A DNA stretch of 64,000 nucleotides from Flavobacterium sp. ZT3R18 (GCF_007097385.1 NZ_VJZS01000012.1:90214-154213); one strand, 5' to 3'; shown: positions 27,296 through 36,965, counted from the stretch's first letter. Numbers and translations: made by a program. Notes: generated from the sequence alone by a model not told the origin.

Positions 27296-28036
27296 ATGAA
27301 AGTGGGAAATAAAGACTTTTGGGAGAATGAAAATATTATTAAAACACAAGACATTTCGAAAAACATATCAAATTTTGAAGCGTTTATGTTTGAAAAAGCA
27401 AAAGAGAGATATAAAGCATTTGGAAAAATTAAAAATATTAAAGTTTTTGGATGTGGTACCGGTAGAGAAATTAAATCTATTGTAGAAATTTATCATCCTA
27501 GTAGAATTGTTGCTTCTGATATTTCAGAAAATATGATTTCAAAATGCAAAAAAAATCTTGAAATTTGGAAGATGAATTCCATTACGGAAACGATTGTTGG
27601 AAATGCTTTAGACTTTAATAAAGTGAGTTGTCAATTTGAGTTAGTTACTGTATTAAATAGTATGTTAACATACGTTCCTGAAAGGAATAACCGTTTGGGG
27701 ATTTTAAAAAATGCTCATCAAATTCTAAAGGATGATGGGGTTATGATTGGAACGGTTCATAATCAAGTCGGAACTTTAACGAAAACATTGTATTTTAAAA
27801 TTAGAAATTTTTTTTCCGTTTTTTTGGGAGAAAATGTTGGTAATAGGGATACTGGTTTTAATGGGCTTTATATTCCAGGCTATTATTATGCTAAAAAAGG
27901 ATTGCTAGAAGATATTGAAGAATCGGGGTTCAAAAATATTGAAGTTTATTCTTTAGAAGAATTTTCAATTTTGAATGGTACTTCCTATAATAGAAAAAAA
28001 GGGTATAATAATTTAATATTTATAGCTTCAAAATAG
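27296..28036 (+). CDS. SAM-dependent methyltransferase (class I)
   Basis: This 246-residue protein has a class I Rossmann methyltransferase pattern: KVFGCGTGREIKSIVE (motif I) near residue 48, VASDISENMISKCKKN (motif II), VGNALDF, FELVTVLNSMLTYVP (motif IV) and LKNAHQILKDDGVMIGTVHN. It lies 3 bases after the FemAB-like gene. The closest architecture is a small-molecule or sugar methyltransferase such as UbiE/MT11 types. The substrate is unknown; an N- or O-methyl group on the glycan is plausible. Confidence 0.85.
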   Translation: MKVGNKDFWENENIIKTQDISKNISNFEAFMFEKAKERYKAFGKIKNIKVFGCGTGREIKSIVEIYHPSRIVASDISENMISKCKKNLEIWKMNSITETIVGNALDFNKVSCQFELVTVLNSMLTYVPERNNRLGILKNAHQILKDDGVMIGTVHNQVGTLTKTLYFKIRNFFSVFLGENVGNRDTGFNGLYIPGYYYAKKGLLEDIEESGFKNIEVYSLEEFSILNGTSYNRKKGYNNLIFIASK

Positions 28037-28043
28037 AAAATTC

Positions 28044-29039
28044 ATGAAATTATCATTAATCATCTGCACCTACATGCGACCAAAACCCTTGCTTCAATTG
28101 TTGCAATCGGTAAGGGAGCAAACTATCTATCCCGATGAAATTTTAATTATTGATGGATCTACTAATAATGAAACACAACTGGTTTTAAAAGAAAATTATT
28201 TTAAAAATCTTGACTATTATCAGGTGCCAAATGAACATCGAGGTTTAACCAAACAGCGTAATTATGGTATTGCTAGAGTAGATAAATCGTCGGATATTGT
28301 TGCGTTTTTAGACGATGATATAGTTTTAGAAAAAGATTATTTTGAACAATTGATAAATACCTATAAACTGTACCCAGAAGCATTGGGAGTTGGTGGTTAT
28401 ATCAATAATGAAGCGAAGTACGAGTTTGTAGGAGATAATTACCAACCTAAAAGCAACGAATTTTATTTTGATGGCTGGAAACGAAAAGACGGAAGCCGAT
28501 TTATTCTTAGGAAAAAAATAGGATTAGATAGTGATGCTCCTCCAGGATTTTCTCCTTTGTTCTCTCATGGAAGAAGTGTTGGTTTTTTGCCGCCAAGCGG
28601 TAAAATTTATCAGGTAGAACAATTAATGGGAGGGGTTTCTTCTTTTAGAAAAAAAGTATTTGATAGCTTTCAATTCTCTACTTATTTTGAAGGGTATGGT
28701 CTTTATGAAGATGCCGATTTTACGCTAAGAGTCGGCAAAAAGGGGCAATTGTACCTAAATACAGCAGCAACCTTAAGCCATTATCACAACCCCTCGGGAA
28801 GACCGAATCAATACCAATACGGTAAAATGGTGGTAAGAAACGGTTGGTATGTGTGGCGTGTTAAAAATCCTAAACCAGCATTAAAAGATAAACTAAAATG
28901 GCATTCTATTACAATACTATTGACAATCATTAGATTTAGTAATATCTTTAGCGCAACAAAAAGAACAGCAGCTTTTACCGAAGCACTAGGGAGGACTGTT
29001 GGGTGGTGGAGTTTGATTTTTAGTAAACCAAAAAGTTAG
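28044..29039 (+). CDS. GT2 family glycosyltransferase
   Basis: This 331-residue GT-A enzyme carries KLSLIICTYMRPKPLLQLL at the N-terminus, ILIIDGSTNNET, HRGLTKQRNYGI and AFLDDDIVLEKDYF (DxD). The acceptor half has VEQLMGGVSSFRKKVF and GLYEDADFTLRVGKKG. A hydrophobic C-terminal segment (WHSITILLTIIRFSNIF) may associate with the membrane. It is 7 bases from the upstream methyltransferase gene. The sugar is unknown. Confidence 0.88.
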   Translation: MKLSLIICTYMRPKPLLQLLQSVREQTIYPDEILIIDGSTNNETQLVLKENYFKNLDYYQVPNEHRGLTKQRNYGIARVDKSSDIVAFLDDDIVLEKDYFEQLINTYKLYPEALGVGGYINNEAKYEFVGDNYQPKSNEFYFDGWKRKDGSRFILRKKIGLDSDAPPGFSPLFSHGRSVGFLPPSGKIYQVEQLMGGVSSFRKKVFDSFQFSTYFEGYGLYEDADFTLRVGKKGQLYLNTAATLSHYHNPSGRPNQYQYGKMVVRNGWYVWRVKNPKPALKDKLKWHSITILLTIIRFSNIFSATKRTAAFTEALGRTVGWWSLIFSKPKS

Positions 29040-29055
29040 CTTAATTTAAAATAAA

Positions 29056-29892
29056 ATGGAGCAATTCAATATCTGTAAAGTTTGTGATGCTAGAATTGAA
29101 TTAATAAATGAGAAGTTTAATTTAGGTCAATGTAGTAAATGTAAATTTATATTTTGTTTAACGGCTTATTCTCAAGAACAATTTGTAACGGTTTATGATG
29201 AATTGTATAATAAAGAGGATAGTAAATATCAGAGACATTCAATAATTGAGTTTGATCAAATTGTAAAAGAAAAAGTCATCAAAATAGGTTTGAATCGTTC
29301 TAGATTGATAAAAAAAAACATTTTGAACTCAAATTGTCAATCGGTACTTGAGATTGGGAGCGGAATAGGTTTGATTGGGGCATACGTACGGTTAAAAAAT
29401 GAACAAATAAAATACACAGGAATTGAACTGGATGAAGAAGCATTTCGTAAATCACAACTATTACAATTGAATACAATTAATGGCGATTTTACAGAAATGG
29501 AAAAAATAGAAGGTCAGTTTGATGTAATAATGCTTTGGGAGGTTATTGAACATCTTCAGGATCTGAAATTGTTTCTTGATTTGGCTTATAAAAAACTAAA
29601 TAATAAGGGTAAAATAATACTCTCAACTCCCAATTATAATAAGATACGGAATTACCCAAATAGAGAAAAAGACCAATTATTTCAGGATGAACCTCCAATT
29701 CATCTTAATTTTTTTACTACAGAAAGCATAAAGAATATTTTTGAATTGTATCATTTCACTAATTGCAAAATTGAGATTAAGAAATTTCCTTATGTAGCAT
29801 TAACTAAGAAACTTTTTTTTAAGAATTCTTTTAAAGCCTTATTGAATAATTACCAAGGATCAACGATTTATCTGGAAGCAACAAAAAAGTAA
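29056..29892 (+). CDS. Methyltransferase with N-terminal zinc-ribbon-like motif
   Basis: This 278-residue protein starts with ICKVCDARIELINEKFNL then CSKCKFIFC, giving two CxxC knuckles about 18 residues apart, a putative zinc ribbon. A class I methyltransferase domain follows: SVLEIGSGIGLIGAYV (motif I), IELDEEAF, FDVIMLWEVIEHL (motif IV) and KLNNKGKIILSTPN. This combination is common in Methyltransf_23-type proteins of polysaccharide loci, where some relatives methylate sugars and others remove or add C-methyl groups on deoxysugars. The precise substrate cannot be told. Confidence 0.83.
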   Translation: MEQFNICKVCDARIELINEKFNLGQCSKCKFIFCLTAYSQEQFVTVYDELYNKEDSKYQRHSIIEFDQIVKEKVIKIGLNRSRLIKKNILNSNCQSVLEIGSGIGLIGAYVRLKNEQIKYTGIELDEEAFRKSQLLQLNTINGDFTEMEKIEGQFDVIMLWEVIEHLQDLKLFLDLAYKKLNNKGKIILSTPNYNKIRNYPNREKDQLFQDEPPIHLNFFTTESIKNIFELYHFTNCKIEIKKFPYVALTKKLFFKNSFKALLNNYQGSTIYLEATKK

Positions 29893-29906
29893 ATTCTTTA
29901 AAAAAG

Positions 29907-31004
29907 ATGAAAACGATACTTATAGCTCATAATTTTTCCGAAATTTCATTTGCAGCTATGAGTTTTCATTTAGCGCATCATTTGGCTGATTTAGGAAATA
30001 GAGTTGTTTTTATTTCGCACAAGCCTTATTTTAAGACAAATCAAAAAATAGAAAAGGGGGCTGGAGAAATTATAGTTTGTTCATGGCCTACGGAAAAAAG
30101 ACCTACATCTTTAAAAGATTTTGTTTGGTTTTCTAAAATTTACTTAAAATATAAACCAGATGTAGTAATAGGACATTTTGTAGGTAGTAATATTTCTATT
30201 TTGGTTTCAAAAGTATTGTCTCTAGGAAAAGTAAAGACATTTTGTTATTATCATACACTGTCTGACCAACTTTTAACCGATCAAAACAATACTTCGATAA
30301 AGCAGAGTTTGTTGTTTTTTAGAAAAAAAAATTTTTATGAATTATTTTGTGATGTAATTGTATGCCCATCTGCATTAGCAAAAAAAGATTTAGAAATTTT
30401 TTTTAAAATATCAAAAGGAATTGTTCTATTAAATCCTATGGAGGATAGATTTGAAAACAAAAAAAGAATGTCTAGTGAAAAGATTGTAGTATCCTATTTA
30501 GGCAGGTTAGACTGTTCAAAAGGAGTTCTAGATTTAATTAAAGCTTTTGAAATTTATAGAAACGGATCAAATGATTCTAAAATGATTTTAAATATATCAG
30601 GAAGGGGTAGTCAAGAATCAGAAATAAAAGAATTAATAAAAAATAATACTTCGATACATTATTTTGGACTCTTAGCTTATGATCAAATTGACGATTATTT
30701 GAATGAAAGTCATTTTATAATAATTCCTTCAAAATTTGATAATTTGCCAACAGTTGGTTTGGAGTCAATGATGAATAATACGCCATTGTTAATTTCGAAT
30801 AAAACGGGACTTACAAATTACTTAAAGGATGGTTATGAATGTTTTAAATTTGATCCGAATGTTGATTCTATAGTTTTGTTATTAAAAAAAGTTGAAAAAA
30901 ACATGGATATGCAAGAGCAAATGAGCCTAAACGCTAGGAATACTTTTTTATCAATTTTTAGTATTAAAAATTATTGTAATGATTTTTCTAAAATAGTTTT
31001 ATGA
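29907..31004 (+). CDS. GT4 family glycosyltransferase
   Basis: This 365-residue GT-B enzyme has an N-terminal domain (TILIAHNFSEISFAAMSFHL), VVSYLGRLDCSKGVLDLIKAF at the donor-domain start, and PSKFDNLPTVGLESMMNNTPLL with the conserved acidic pair. The linker has VLLNPMEDRFEN in place of the usual HNGVD motif. The next gene starts within its stop (ATGA). Specificity is unknown. Confidence 0.85.
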   Translation: MKTILIAHNFSEISFAAMSFHLAHHLADLGNRVVFISHKPYFKTNQKIEKGAGEIIVCSWPTEKRPTSLKDFVWFSKIYLKYKPDVVIGHFVGSNISILVSKVLSLGKVKTFCYYHTLSDQLLTDQNNTSIKQSLLFFRKKNFYELFCDVIVCPSALAKKDLEIFFKISKGIVLLNPMEDRFENKKRMSSEKIVVSYLGRLDCSKGVLDLIKAFEIYRNGSNDSKMILNISGRGSQESEIKELIKNNTSIHYFGLLAYDQIDDYLNESHFIIIPSKFDNLPTVGLESMMNNTPLLISNKTGLTNYLKDGYECFKFDPNVDSIVLLLKKVEKNMDMQEQMSLNARNTFLSIFSIKNYCNDFSKIVL

Positions 31005-32119
31005 AATTTGCCATTATAACTCAGCTGCCACACGTCTTTCAAAAGGACAACTATTTTGCTTATGCACCTTATGTGCGTGAGATGAACGTTTGGTCAAAAT
31101 ATGTCGATGAGTTTATTATTGTTGCGCCCGTTATTCAAGCTTCAAAAACGGCAATTGATATTCCGTATAATCTAGAAAACAGTAAGTTTGTCAAGATTGC
31201 TAATGTTAATTTATTGGGGTTCAAATCCATTTGTAATGCGATTTTAAGAATGCCGAAAATAAGTTGGCAGATTTATAAAGCCATGAAAGAAGCCGATCAT
31301 ATCCATTTGCGTTGCCCCGGAAATATCGGTTTATTAGGGTGTGTGGTTCAGATTTTGTTTCCTCGTAAAAACAAAACGGCGAAGTATGCCGGGAATTGGG
31401 ATCCAAAAGCAAAACAACCTTGGAGTTATCGTTTGCAAAAATGGATTTTGAGTAATACCTTCTTGACGAGAAATATGCAGGTTTTGGTTTATGGAGAATG
31501 GGAGGGAAGTACAAAGAATATTAAGTCTTTTTTTACGGCAACCTATTCTGAAGTAGATAAAGTACCTATAAAACAATTGGATTTAAAGGAAAAAATAAAT
31601 TTTGTTTTTGTGGGTACTTTAGCCAAAGGAAAAAATCCAATGTATGCTATTCAATTGTTAGAAATAGTATATAAAAAAGGATATAATGTATCATTAGATG
31701 TCTATGGAGAAGGGACAGAGCGTAAGGATTTAGAGCACTACGTTAAGATAAATAATTTAGAGAATATCATTTATTTAAGAGGAAATCAAAATCGAGAAAC
31801 AGTTATGATTGGGTATCAAAACAGCCATTTTGTGCTTTTACCATCCAAAAGTGAAGGTTGGCCAAAAGCCATTGCCGAGGGGATGTTTTGGGGATGTATT
31901 CCTGTTGCTACACCCGTTTCCTGTGTGCCGTATATGCTCGATAAAGGAGAAAGAGGGATGCTGTTGCAAATGAATTTAGAACAGGATGTACAACAACTTG
32001 AAAAGATCCTGAACGATGCAAAGGTTTTTGAAATTAAAAGAAAGAAAGCTTCGGATTGGTCTAGAAAGTACACACTAGATATTTTTGAAGATGAAATAAA
32101 AAAAATGCTAGCTCAATGA
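31001..32119 (+). CDS. GT4 family glycosyltransferase
   Basis: This 372-residue protein has a GT-B fold. NFVFVGTLAKGKNPMYAIQL begins the donor domain, YLRGNQNRETVMIGY follows, and PSKSEGWPKAIAEGMFWGCIPV carries the nucleotide-sugar motif. The acceptor half starts FAIITQLPHVFQKDNYFAYA and contains HLRCPGNIGLLG. ATGA overlaps occur at both ends, placing it in a tightly coupled run of three GT4 genes. The sugar is unknown. Confidence 0.88.
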   Translation: MKFAIITQLPHVFQKDNYFAYAPYVREMNVWSKYVDEFIIVAPVIQASKTAIDIPYNLENSKFVKIANVNLLGFKSICNAILRMPKISWQIYKAMKEADHIHLRCPGNIGLLGCVVQILFPRKNKTAKYAGNWDPKAKQPWSYRLQKWILSNTFLTRNMQVLVYGEWEGSTKNIKSFFTATYSEVDKVPIKQLDLKEKINFVFVGTLAKGKNPMYAIQLLEIVYKKGYNVSLDVYGEGTERKDLEHYVKINNLENIIYLRGNQNRETVMIGYQNSHFVLLPSKSEGWPKAIAEGMFWGCIPVATPVSCVPYMLDKGERGMLLQMNLEQDVQQLEKILNDAKVFEIKRKKASDWSRKYTLDIFEDEIKKMLAQ

Positions 32120-33189
32120 GAATCATACAAATAATAGATTCGCTGGAAGCGGGTGGCGCAGAACGTATGGCGATAAGTTATGCCAATGCATTAGCACAAA
32201 AAATTGAATTCTCAGGTATAGTGGCTACTCGCAAAGAAGGTGTTTTTTTAAGTCAAATCAATCCGAATGTTTCGTATTTATTTTTGAATAAAAAAAGACA
32301 GCTTGATTTTAGGGCGCTGTTTAAGTTGAGGTCTTTTGTTCTTAAAAATAAAGCAACAATTATTCATGCTCATAGTACTTCTTTTTTTTTAGCTTTTTTG
32401 TTAAAATTGACTTGTCCAGCATTAAAAATAATAAGACAAGATCATTTTGGGAACAATGAATTTTTAATTACAAGACCCAAATTGGTTTTAAAAATAACAG
32501 CTCCTTTTTTTAGCGGTGTGATTGCAGTGAATCAAAAACTTAAAGTATGGTCTGAAGAGCTATTGAAATCTAAAAATGTTATTTATTTACCTAATTTTCC
32601 AATAATAGGGAATGATATTGAAGTCAAGACAGTATTAAAAGGAAACGATGGGAAACGAATAGTATCTTTGGCTAATTTAAGAGAGCAAAAAAATCATTTT
32701 TTACTGCTAGATATTGCGAGAAAGTTAAAAAAATCCCACCCCGAATGGACTTTTCATTTGATAGGAAAAGATTTTGAGGATGATTATTCGAGTCAAATTA
32801 AACAAGTAATATTGGATTATAAATTAGAAGACACTGTTTTTCTATATGGTTCAAAACAAGATATTGAGAATATTTTGTCGCAATCGGCTATTGCAATTTT
32901 AACCTCAAAATCCGAGGGTCTCCCAGTAGCTCTTCTAGAATATGGGCTATATAAAAAAGCAGTAGTGACAACAAATGTTGGCGAGATACCAATGATTGTA
33001 CAAAATAAAATAAATGGATATATTGTTAATTCTAATGAAATAGATCCTTTTTATTGCGCTCTACTTGATTTATTAGAAAATGAAACTTTACGAAATGATT
33101 TTGGAAATGCACTTTATACCACCGTTCAAGATGGTTATTCGTGTTCGAGTGTGATTGAAAAATATTTAAATTGGTTGCAAGAAATATAA
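32116..33189 (+). CDS. GT4 family glycosyltransferase
   Basis: This 357-residue GT-B enzyme opens with IIQIIDSLEAGGAERMAISYA, where GGAER is the classic donor-phosphate loop of GT4 enzymes. It has IIHAHSTSFF in the acceptor domain, IVSLANLREQKNHFLLLDIA at the start of the donor domain, and SKSEGLPVALLEYGLYKKAVV as the E-x7-E region. It overlaps the previous gene by four bases and ends one base before the Wzy-like gene. The donor sugar is unknown. Confidence 0.9.
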   Translation: MRIIQIIDSLEAGGAERMAISYANALAQKIEFSGIVATRKEGVFLSQINPNVSYLFLNKKRQLDFRALFKLRSFVLKNKATIIHAHSTSFFLAFLLKLTCPALKIIRQDHFGNNEFLITRPKLVLKITAPFFSGVIAVNQKLKVWSEELLKSKNVIYLPNFPIIGNDIEVKTVLKGNDGKRIVSLANLREQKNHFLLLDIARKLKKSHPEWTFHLIGKDFEDDYSSQIKQVILDYKLEDTVFLYGSKQDIENILSQSAIAILTSKSEGLPVALLEYGLYKKAVVTTNVGEIPMIVQNKINGYIVNSNEIDPFYCALLDLLENETLRNDFGNALYTTVQDGYSCSSVIEKYLNWLQEI

Positions 33190-33190
33190 A

Positions 33191-34534
33191 ATGAAAAAAC
33201 AAGAGCTGTATTATATTTATCTAATTCTGTTTCATGCTTTTATAGGAGTGTTGGTGTTTTTGATGCCATTTCTTTCTAAATTGTACACCATTCTTATTTT
33301 GGGTTATGGAACTTTTTACATTATAAAAAACAAAAACAAAAATAATGAAGCGCTTGTGATATCGGCATATGTGATTGGGGTTGAGGTGCTTTTGCGCATG
33401 ACTGATGGAATGCTTTTAAATGAATTTGGCAAATTTGCAGTTATGTTTTTTATGTTTTTGGGCATGATTTTTTCTGGTTTTTCAAAAAGGGCTTATATGT
33501 ATTGGTTGTTTTTAGGTTTACTTATTCCAAGTATTATTTTGACAGCTGTAACTACCTATTTTGAGTTTGATATAAAAAAGGAAATATTTTTTAATATTAC
33601 TGGGCCAGTTTGTTTAGGGATTTGCGCTATTTATTGCCACGAAAGGAAAATTACTTTCGATAGATTAAAAGGAGTTATAACAGCTTTTTGCTTGCCCTTG
33701 GTTGCGATTGTAGTGTATTTGTATTTGTACACACCAAGCGTAAAGGACGTAATATCGGGCACACAATCTAATTTTGAAACTTCTGGAGGATTTGGCCCTA
33801 ATCAAGTTTCTACCATTTTAGGACTTGGAATTTTTGTTTTCTTTGTACAGTTTTTACTGAATTCAAAAAATAAAATATTGGCATTAATTAATGCTGGATT
33901 TGTACTAGTTTTTGCTTTTAGAGGAATTGTTACTTTTTCTAGAGGAGGAGTAATGACTGCTGTTATAATGATTGTATTGTTATTAATGGTGTTGTATTTT
34001 CAAGCTAATTTTAATACAAAACCTAAAATTGGATTAATTATTGTCTTGTCTTTTTTGGCGGGATTTGGCGTATGGGGCTACAGTTCTGCTCAAACTGGAG
34101 GCTTGATTAACAAGCGATATGCCAATCAAGATGCTAGAGGAAGAGAGAAAAATACACAATTGAGCGGTAGAGAAGATCTTATGGCGTCTGAAATTCAGAT
34201 GTTTTTAGATAATCCTATTTTTGGTGTCGGTGTGGGTAGAAATAAGATAGTTCGTAAACAACAAACGGGAATAGTTTCCGCCTCCCATAACGAGCTAACA
34301 AGGATGTTGGCAGAGCATGGATCGCTTGGTATTATTGATTTATTGATACTGTTTTTTACGCCAATTGTTCTGTATTTAAATGATAGGCAAAATATTTTTG
34401 CATTGTCGTTTTTAGCTTTTTGGCTATTAACCATTAATCACGCAGCCATGCGTCTTGCCGCTCCAGCCTTTGTTTATGCACTCTCATTATTAAAAGTATA
34501 TCATTTTGAAAAACCTACTTTACATAGGGAATAA
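33191..34534 (+). CDS. O-antigen polymerase/ligase-like membrane protein (Wzy/WaaL family)
   Basis: This 447-residue protein has about ten to twelve hydrophobic segments. A large loop between residues about 290 and 370 carries SGREDLMASEIQMFLDNPIFGVGVG followed by SHNELTRMLAEHGSLG, the Wzy_C-type signature shared by O-antigen ligases and polymerases. TFSRGGVMTAVIM precedes it. In an ABC-exporter locus, which has no Wzx flippase, a ligase-like role joining glycan to an acceptor is at least as likely as polymerisation. The two cannot be separated by sequence reading. Its 3' end overlaps the next gene by 29 bases. Confidence 0.82.
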   Translation: MKKQELYYIYLILFHAFIGVLVFLMPFLSKLYTILILGYGTFYIIKNKNKNNEALVISAYVIGVEVLLRMTDGMLLNEFGKFAVMFFMFLGMIFSGFSKRAYMYWLFLGLLIPSIILTAVTTYFEFDIKKEIFFNITGPVCLGICAIYCHERKITFDRLKGVITAFCLPLVAIVVYLYLYTPSVKDVISGTQSNFETSGGFGPNQVSTILGLGIFVFFVQFLLNSKNKILALINAGFVLVFAFRGIVTFSRGGVMTAVIMIVLLLMVLYFQANFNTKPKIGLIIVLSFLAGFGVWGYSSAQTGGLINKRYANQDARGREKNTQLSGREDLMASEIQMFLDNPIFGVGVGRNKIVRKQQTGIVSASHNELTRMLAEHGSLGIIDLLILFFTPIVLYLNDRQNIFALSFLAFWLLTINHAAMRLAAPAFVYALSLLKVYHFEKPTLHRE

Positions 34535-35513
34535 ATTATCCAAGCATGGGGTTACTCCAACCACCATTGAAATTCTTGGGCCTTTATTGGAACGAGAGGG
34601 ATTTACTGTTTCCTATGCTTCTTCTCAAAAGAATATTTATTTTAGGATGATTGATATGCTATGGTCCGTTTTTCAAAATAGAAAAGTAGATGCTGTACTG
34701 ATTGACACCTATAGTACTACTAATTTTTGGTATGCATTTGTTGCTTCTCAGTTGTGTCGATTGTTAAAATTAAAGTATATACCAATTTTGCACGGAGGTA
34801 ATTTACCCTTTCGGTTAAAGAATAACCCGAAAATCTGTAATATGATTTTTAATCATTCTTATCACAATGTGTCTCCTTCTAATTATTTATTAGAGAAATT
34901 CAGAGAACAAGGTTTTAATAATTTGATTCATATTCCAAATGGAATTGAAATAGAAAACTATCCTTTTGAAGAACGAAAAAAAGCCTCTCCAGATCTTTTA
35001 TGGGTGCGTTCTTTTGCCAAAATATACAATCCCTTAATGGCAGTTGCCGTATTTTCTACAATTAAAAAGAAATATCCAGAAGCGACACTTTGTATGGTTG
35101 GCCCTGAAAAAGACGGGAGTTTATTAGGCGCCAAACAAAAAGCCAAAGATTTAAAATTGGAGGTGCTTTTTACAGGGAAATTATCAAAACAAGATTGGAT
35201 AAATCTTTCTAAAGAATATGCTGTTTTTATTAATACCACTCATTTTGACAATATGCCTGTAAGTGTAATTGAAGCTATGAGCTTAGGATTGGCGGTGGTT
35301 TCTACCAATGTTGGAGGGATTCCGTATTTATTAGAAAATAAAAAAGAAGGGCTATTAGTGCAGGATAATAATGTTGATGAAATGGTTTCGGCTATTGAGA
35401 AAATAATTGAAAACTCTGATTTGTTTCTAAATCTAACAAGGCAGGCTAGGGTCAAGGCTGAAAGCTTTGATTGGGAGTCCGTAAAACATATTTGGATCGC
35501 TACTCTAAAATAA
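34506..35513 (+). CDS. GT4 family glycosyltransferase
   Basis: This 335-residue GT-B enzyme has NLLYIGNKLSKHGVTPTTIE at the N-terminus, IPNGIEIENYPF as the linker motif, LLWVRSFAKIYNPLMAVAVF at the donor domain, and THFDNMPVSVIEAMSLGLAVV carrying the acidic pair. The start is taken as the TTG at 34506 because the N-terminal strand and glycine loop would be lost from any later ATG. This gives a 29-base overlap with the Wzy-like gene. The sugar is unknown. Confidence 0.87.
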   Translation: MKNLLYIGNKLSKHGVTPTTIEILGPLLEREGFTVSYASSQKNIYFRMIDMLWSVFQNRKVDAVLIDTYSTTNFWYAFVASQLCRLLKLKYIPILHGGNLPFRLKNNPKICNMIFNHSYHNVSPSNYLLEKFREQGFNNLIHIPNGIEIENYPFEERKKASPDLLWVRSFAKIYNPLMAVAVFSTIKKKYPEATLCMVGPEKDGSLLGAKQKAKDLKLEVLFTGKLSKQDWINLSKEYAVFINTTHFDNMPVSVIEAMSLGLAVVSTNVGGIPYLLENKKEGLLVQDNNVDEMVSAIEKIIENSDLFLNLTRQARVKAESFDWESVKHIWIATLK

Positions 35514-35570
35514 TTGACTTCTTTTTTATATATTTAAGTATCTTGCAACGATATATGACTTTTTAATCTT

Positions 35571-36965
35571 ATGAGTAACCAAAAAAACATACATTTCGAA
35601 ATTTCAGAGAGAAAGGTTCTATTGCGTCTCTTTGATGTGGTTTTTGTTTTGAGTGCGATGTATCTTGTTGGTTTTTTATTTCATTTTAAGTATTTTACAT
35701 TTTCTGCCACCAACTATTATTGGACCATACTTTTGGCCATTTATATAAATGTATTTGGAGCTGTTTTTGAAATGTATAGTCTTCAGGTGGCCAGTAATCA
35801 TTTTCAGGTTCTGAAAAGTACGGTTCTTACGACTACCGCTACCGTAGTTTTCTATTTACTAACCCCTGTTTTCTCACCTCAATTACCCAAAAATAGGCTT
35901 CAATTGTTGGTTTTTTATCTGACGGTTTTTATAGCATTGTATACTTGGAGAATGATTTATGTTCAATTTTTAGCTTCCAATCGTTTCGTTCAAAAAGTGT
36001 TGTTAATATGTGATAAAGAGCAAGTCGAGGAGCTAATTTTGGGTCTTGAAAGTGCCGATCCCCATTATAAAATAATTGGGTACGTAAAATCAGACGCCTC
36101 TATTACTGATAATTTAGAACATCATTATATACGTTGTATAAAAAGAGAAGAATTAGGTTTATTTGTAATAGAAAATGGAATTTCCGAACTGGTGGTAGCA
36201 TCCCAGAAAACAGATGGTATAACAGCAGATTTGTATCAACAATTGCTTCAGTTGTTAGAATCGGGGATAACTATTCGGGAGTATACCCAAGTGTATGAGA
36301 GTAAAACGCTCCGCATAGCAGTACAATATATTGCTAGAGATTTTTACCGATTTTTTCCTTTTAGTCGTAGCAACCAAAATAAATTGTACCTGTCTATTCT
36401 TAGAGTATTTGAAATTGGTTTGTCATTACTTGGACTAAGTATCGGCCTTGTTTTGGTTCCCGTAATCTTCATTGGAAATGTTTTTTGGAACAAAGGAGGA
36501 TTGTTTTATACCCAAGAAAGGGTTGGTAAAGATGGTGTTGTATTTAAAATTATAAAGTTTAGAACTATGATTGAAAATGCAGAAATCAAAGGAGCAGTTT
36601 TTACAACAACCAATGATTCTCGTATAACTAAGTTTGGGAAATTTTTACGAAAAACAAGAATAGATGAGTTCCCTCAGTTTATTAATATTGTAAAAGGAGA
36701 AATGGCAGTAATTGGCCCTCGTCCAGAACGCCCTTATTTTGTAAAAAAGATTGCCGAAATAATGCCTTTCTACGAGACTCGACATATTATTAAGCCGGGT
36801 CTGACGGGTTGGGCGCAAGTCAATTATTCGTATGGCGAAAAAATAGAAGACAGTTTGATAAAACTTCAGTATGATTTGTACTATATCAAGCACCGAAGCT
36901 TTTATTTGGATTTAAGTATTACTTTCAAAACAATTTCTACCGTTTTGTTTTATAGAGGGCAGTAA
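35571..36965 (+). CDS. Undecaprenyl-phosphate sugar phosphotransferase (WcaJ-type initiating transferase)
   Basis: This enzyme transfers a sugar-1-phosphate to undecaprenyl phosphate, the first committed step of glycan assembly. The 464-residue protein has four N-terminal transmembrane segments, a CoA-binding-like central domain (residues about 140-230), a fifth membrane segment near 280-300, and the C-terminal bacterial sugar transferase domain. That domain shows GLFYTQERVGKDG, KFRTMIENAE, LRKTRIDEFPQFINI, VIGPRPERPYF and KPGLTGWAQVNY. This is the full PHPT/WcaJ architecture rather than the short PglC form. The sugar (glucose, galactose or an amino sugar) cannot be read. It is the last + strand gene of the locus. 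Confidence 0.93.
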   Translation: MSNQKNIHFEISERKVLLRLFDVVFVLSAMYLVGFLFHFKYFTFSATNYYWTILLAIYINVFGAVFEMYSLQVASNHFQVLKSTVLTTTATVVFYLLTPVFSPQLPKNRLQLLVFYLTVFIALYTWRMIYVQFLASNRFVQKVLLICDKEQVEELILGLESADPHYKIIGYVKSDASITDNLEHHYIRCIKREELGLFVIENGISELVVASQKTDGITADLYQQLLQLLESGITIREYTQVYESKTLRIAVQYIARDFYRFFPFSRSNQNKLYLSILRVFEIGLSLLGLSIGLVLVPVIFIGNVFWNKGGLFYTQERVGKDGVVFKIIKFRTMIENAEIKGAVFTTTNDSRITKFGKFLRKTRIDEFPQFINIVKGEMAVIGPRPERPYFVKKIAEIMPFYETRHIIKPGLTGWAQVNYSYGEKIEDSLIKLQYDLYYIKHRSFYLDLSITFKTISTVLFYRGQ

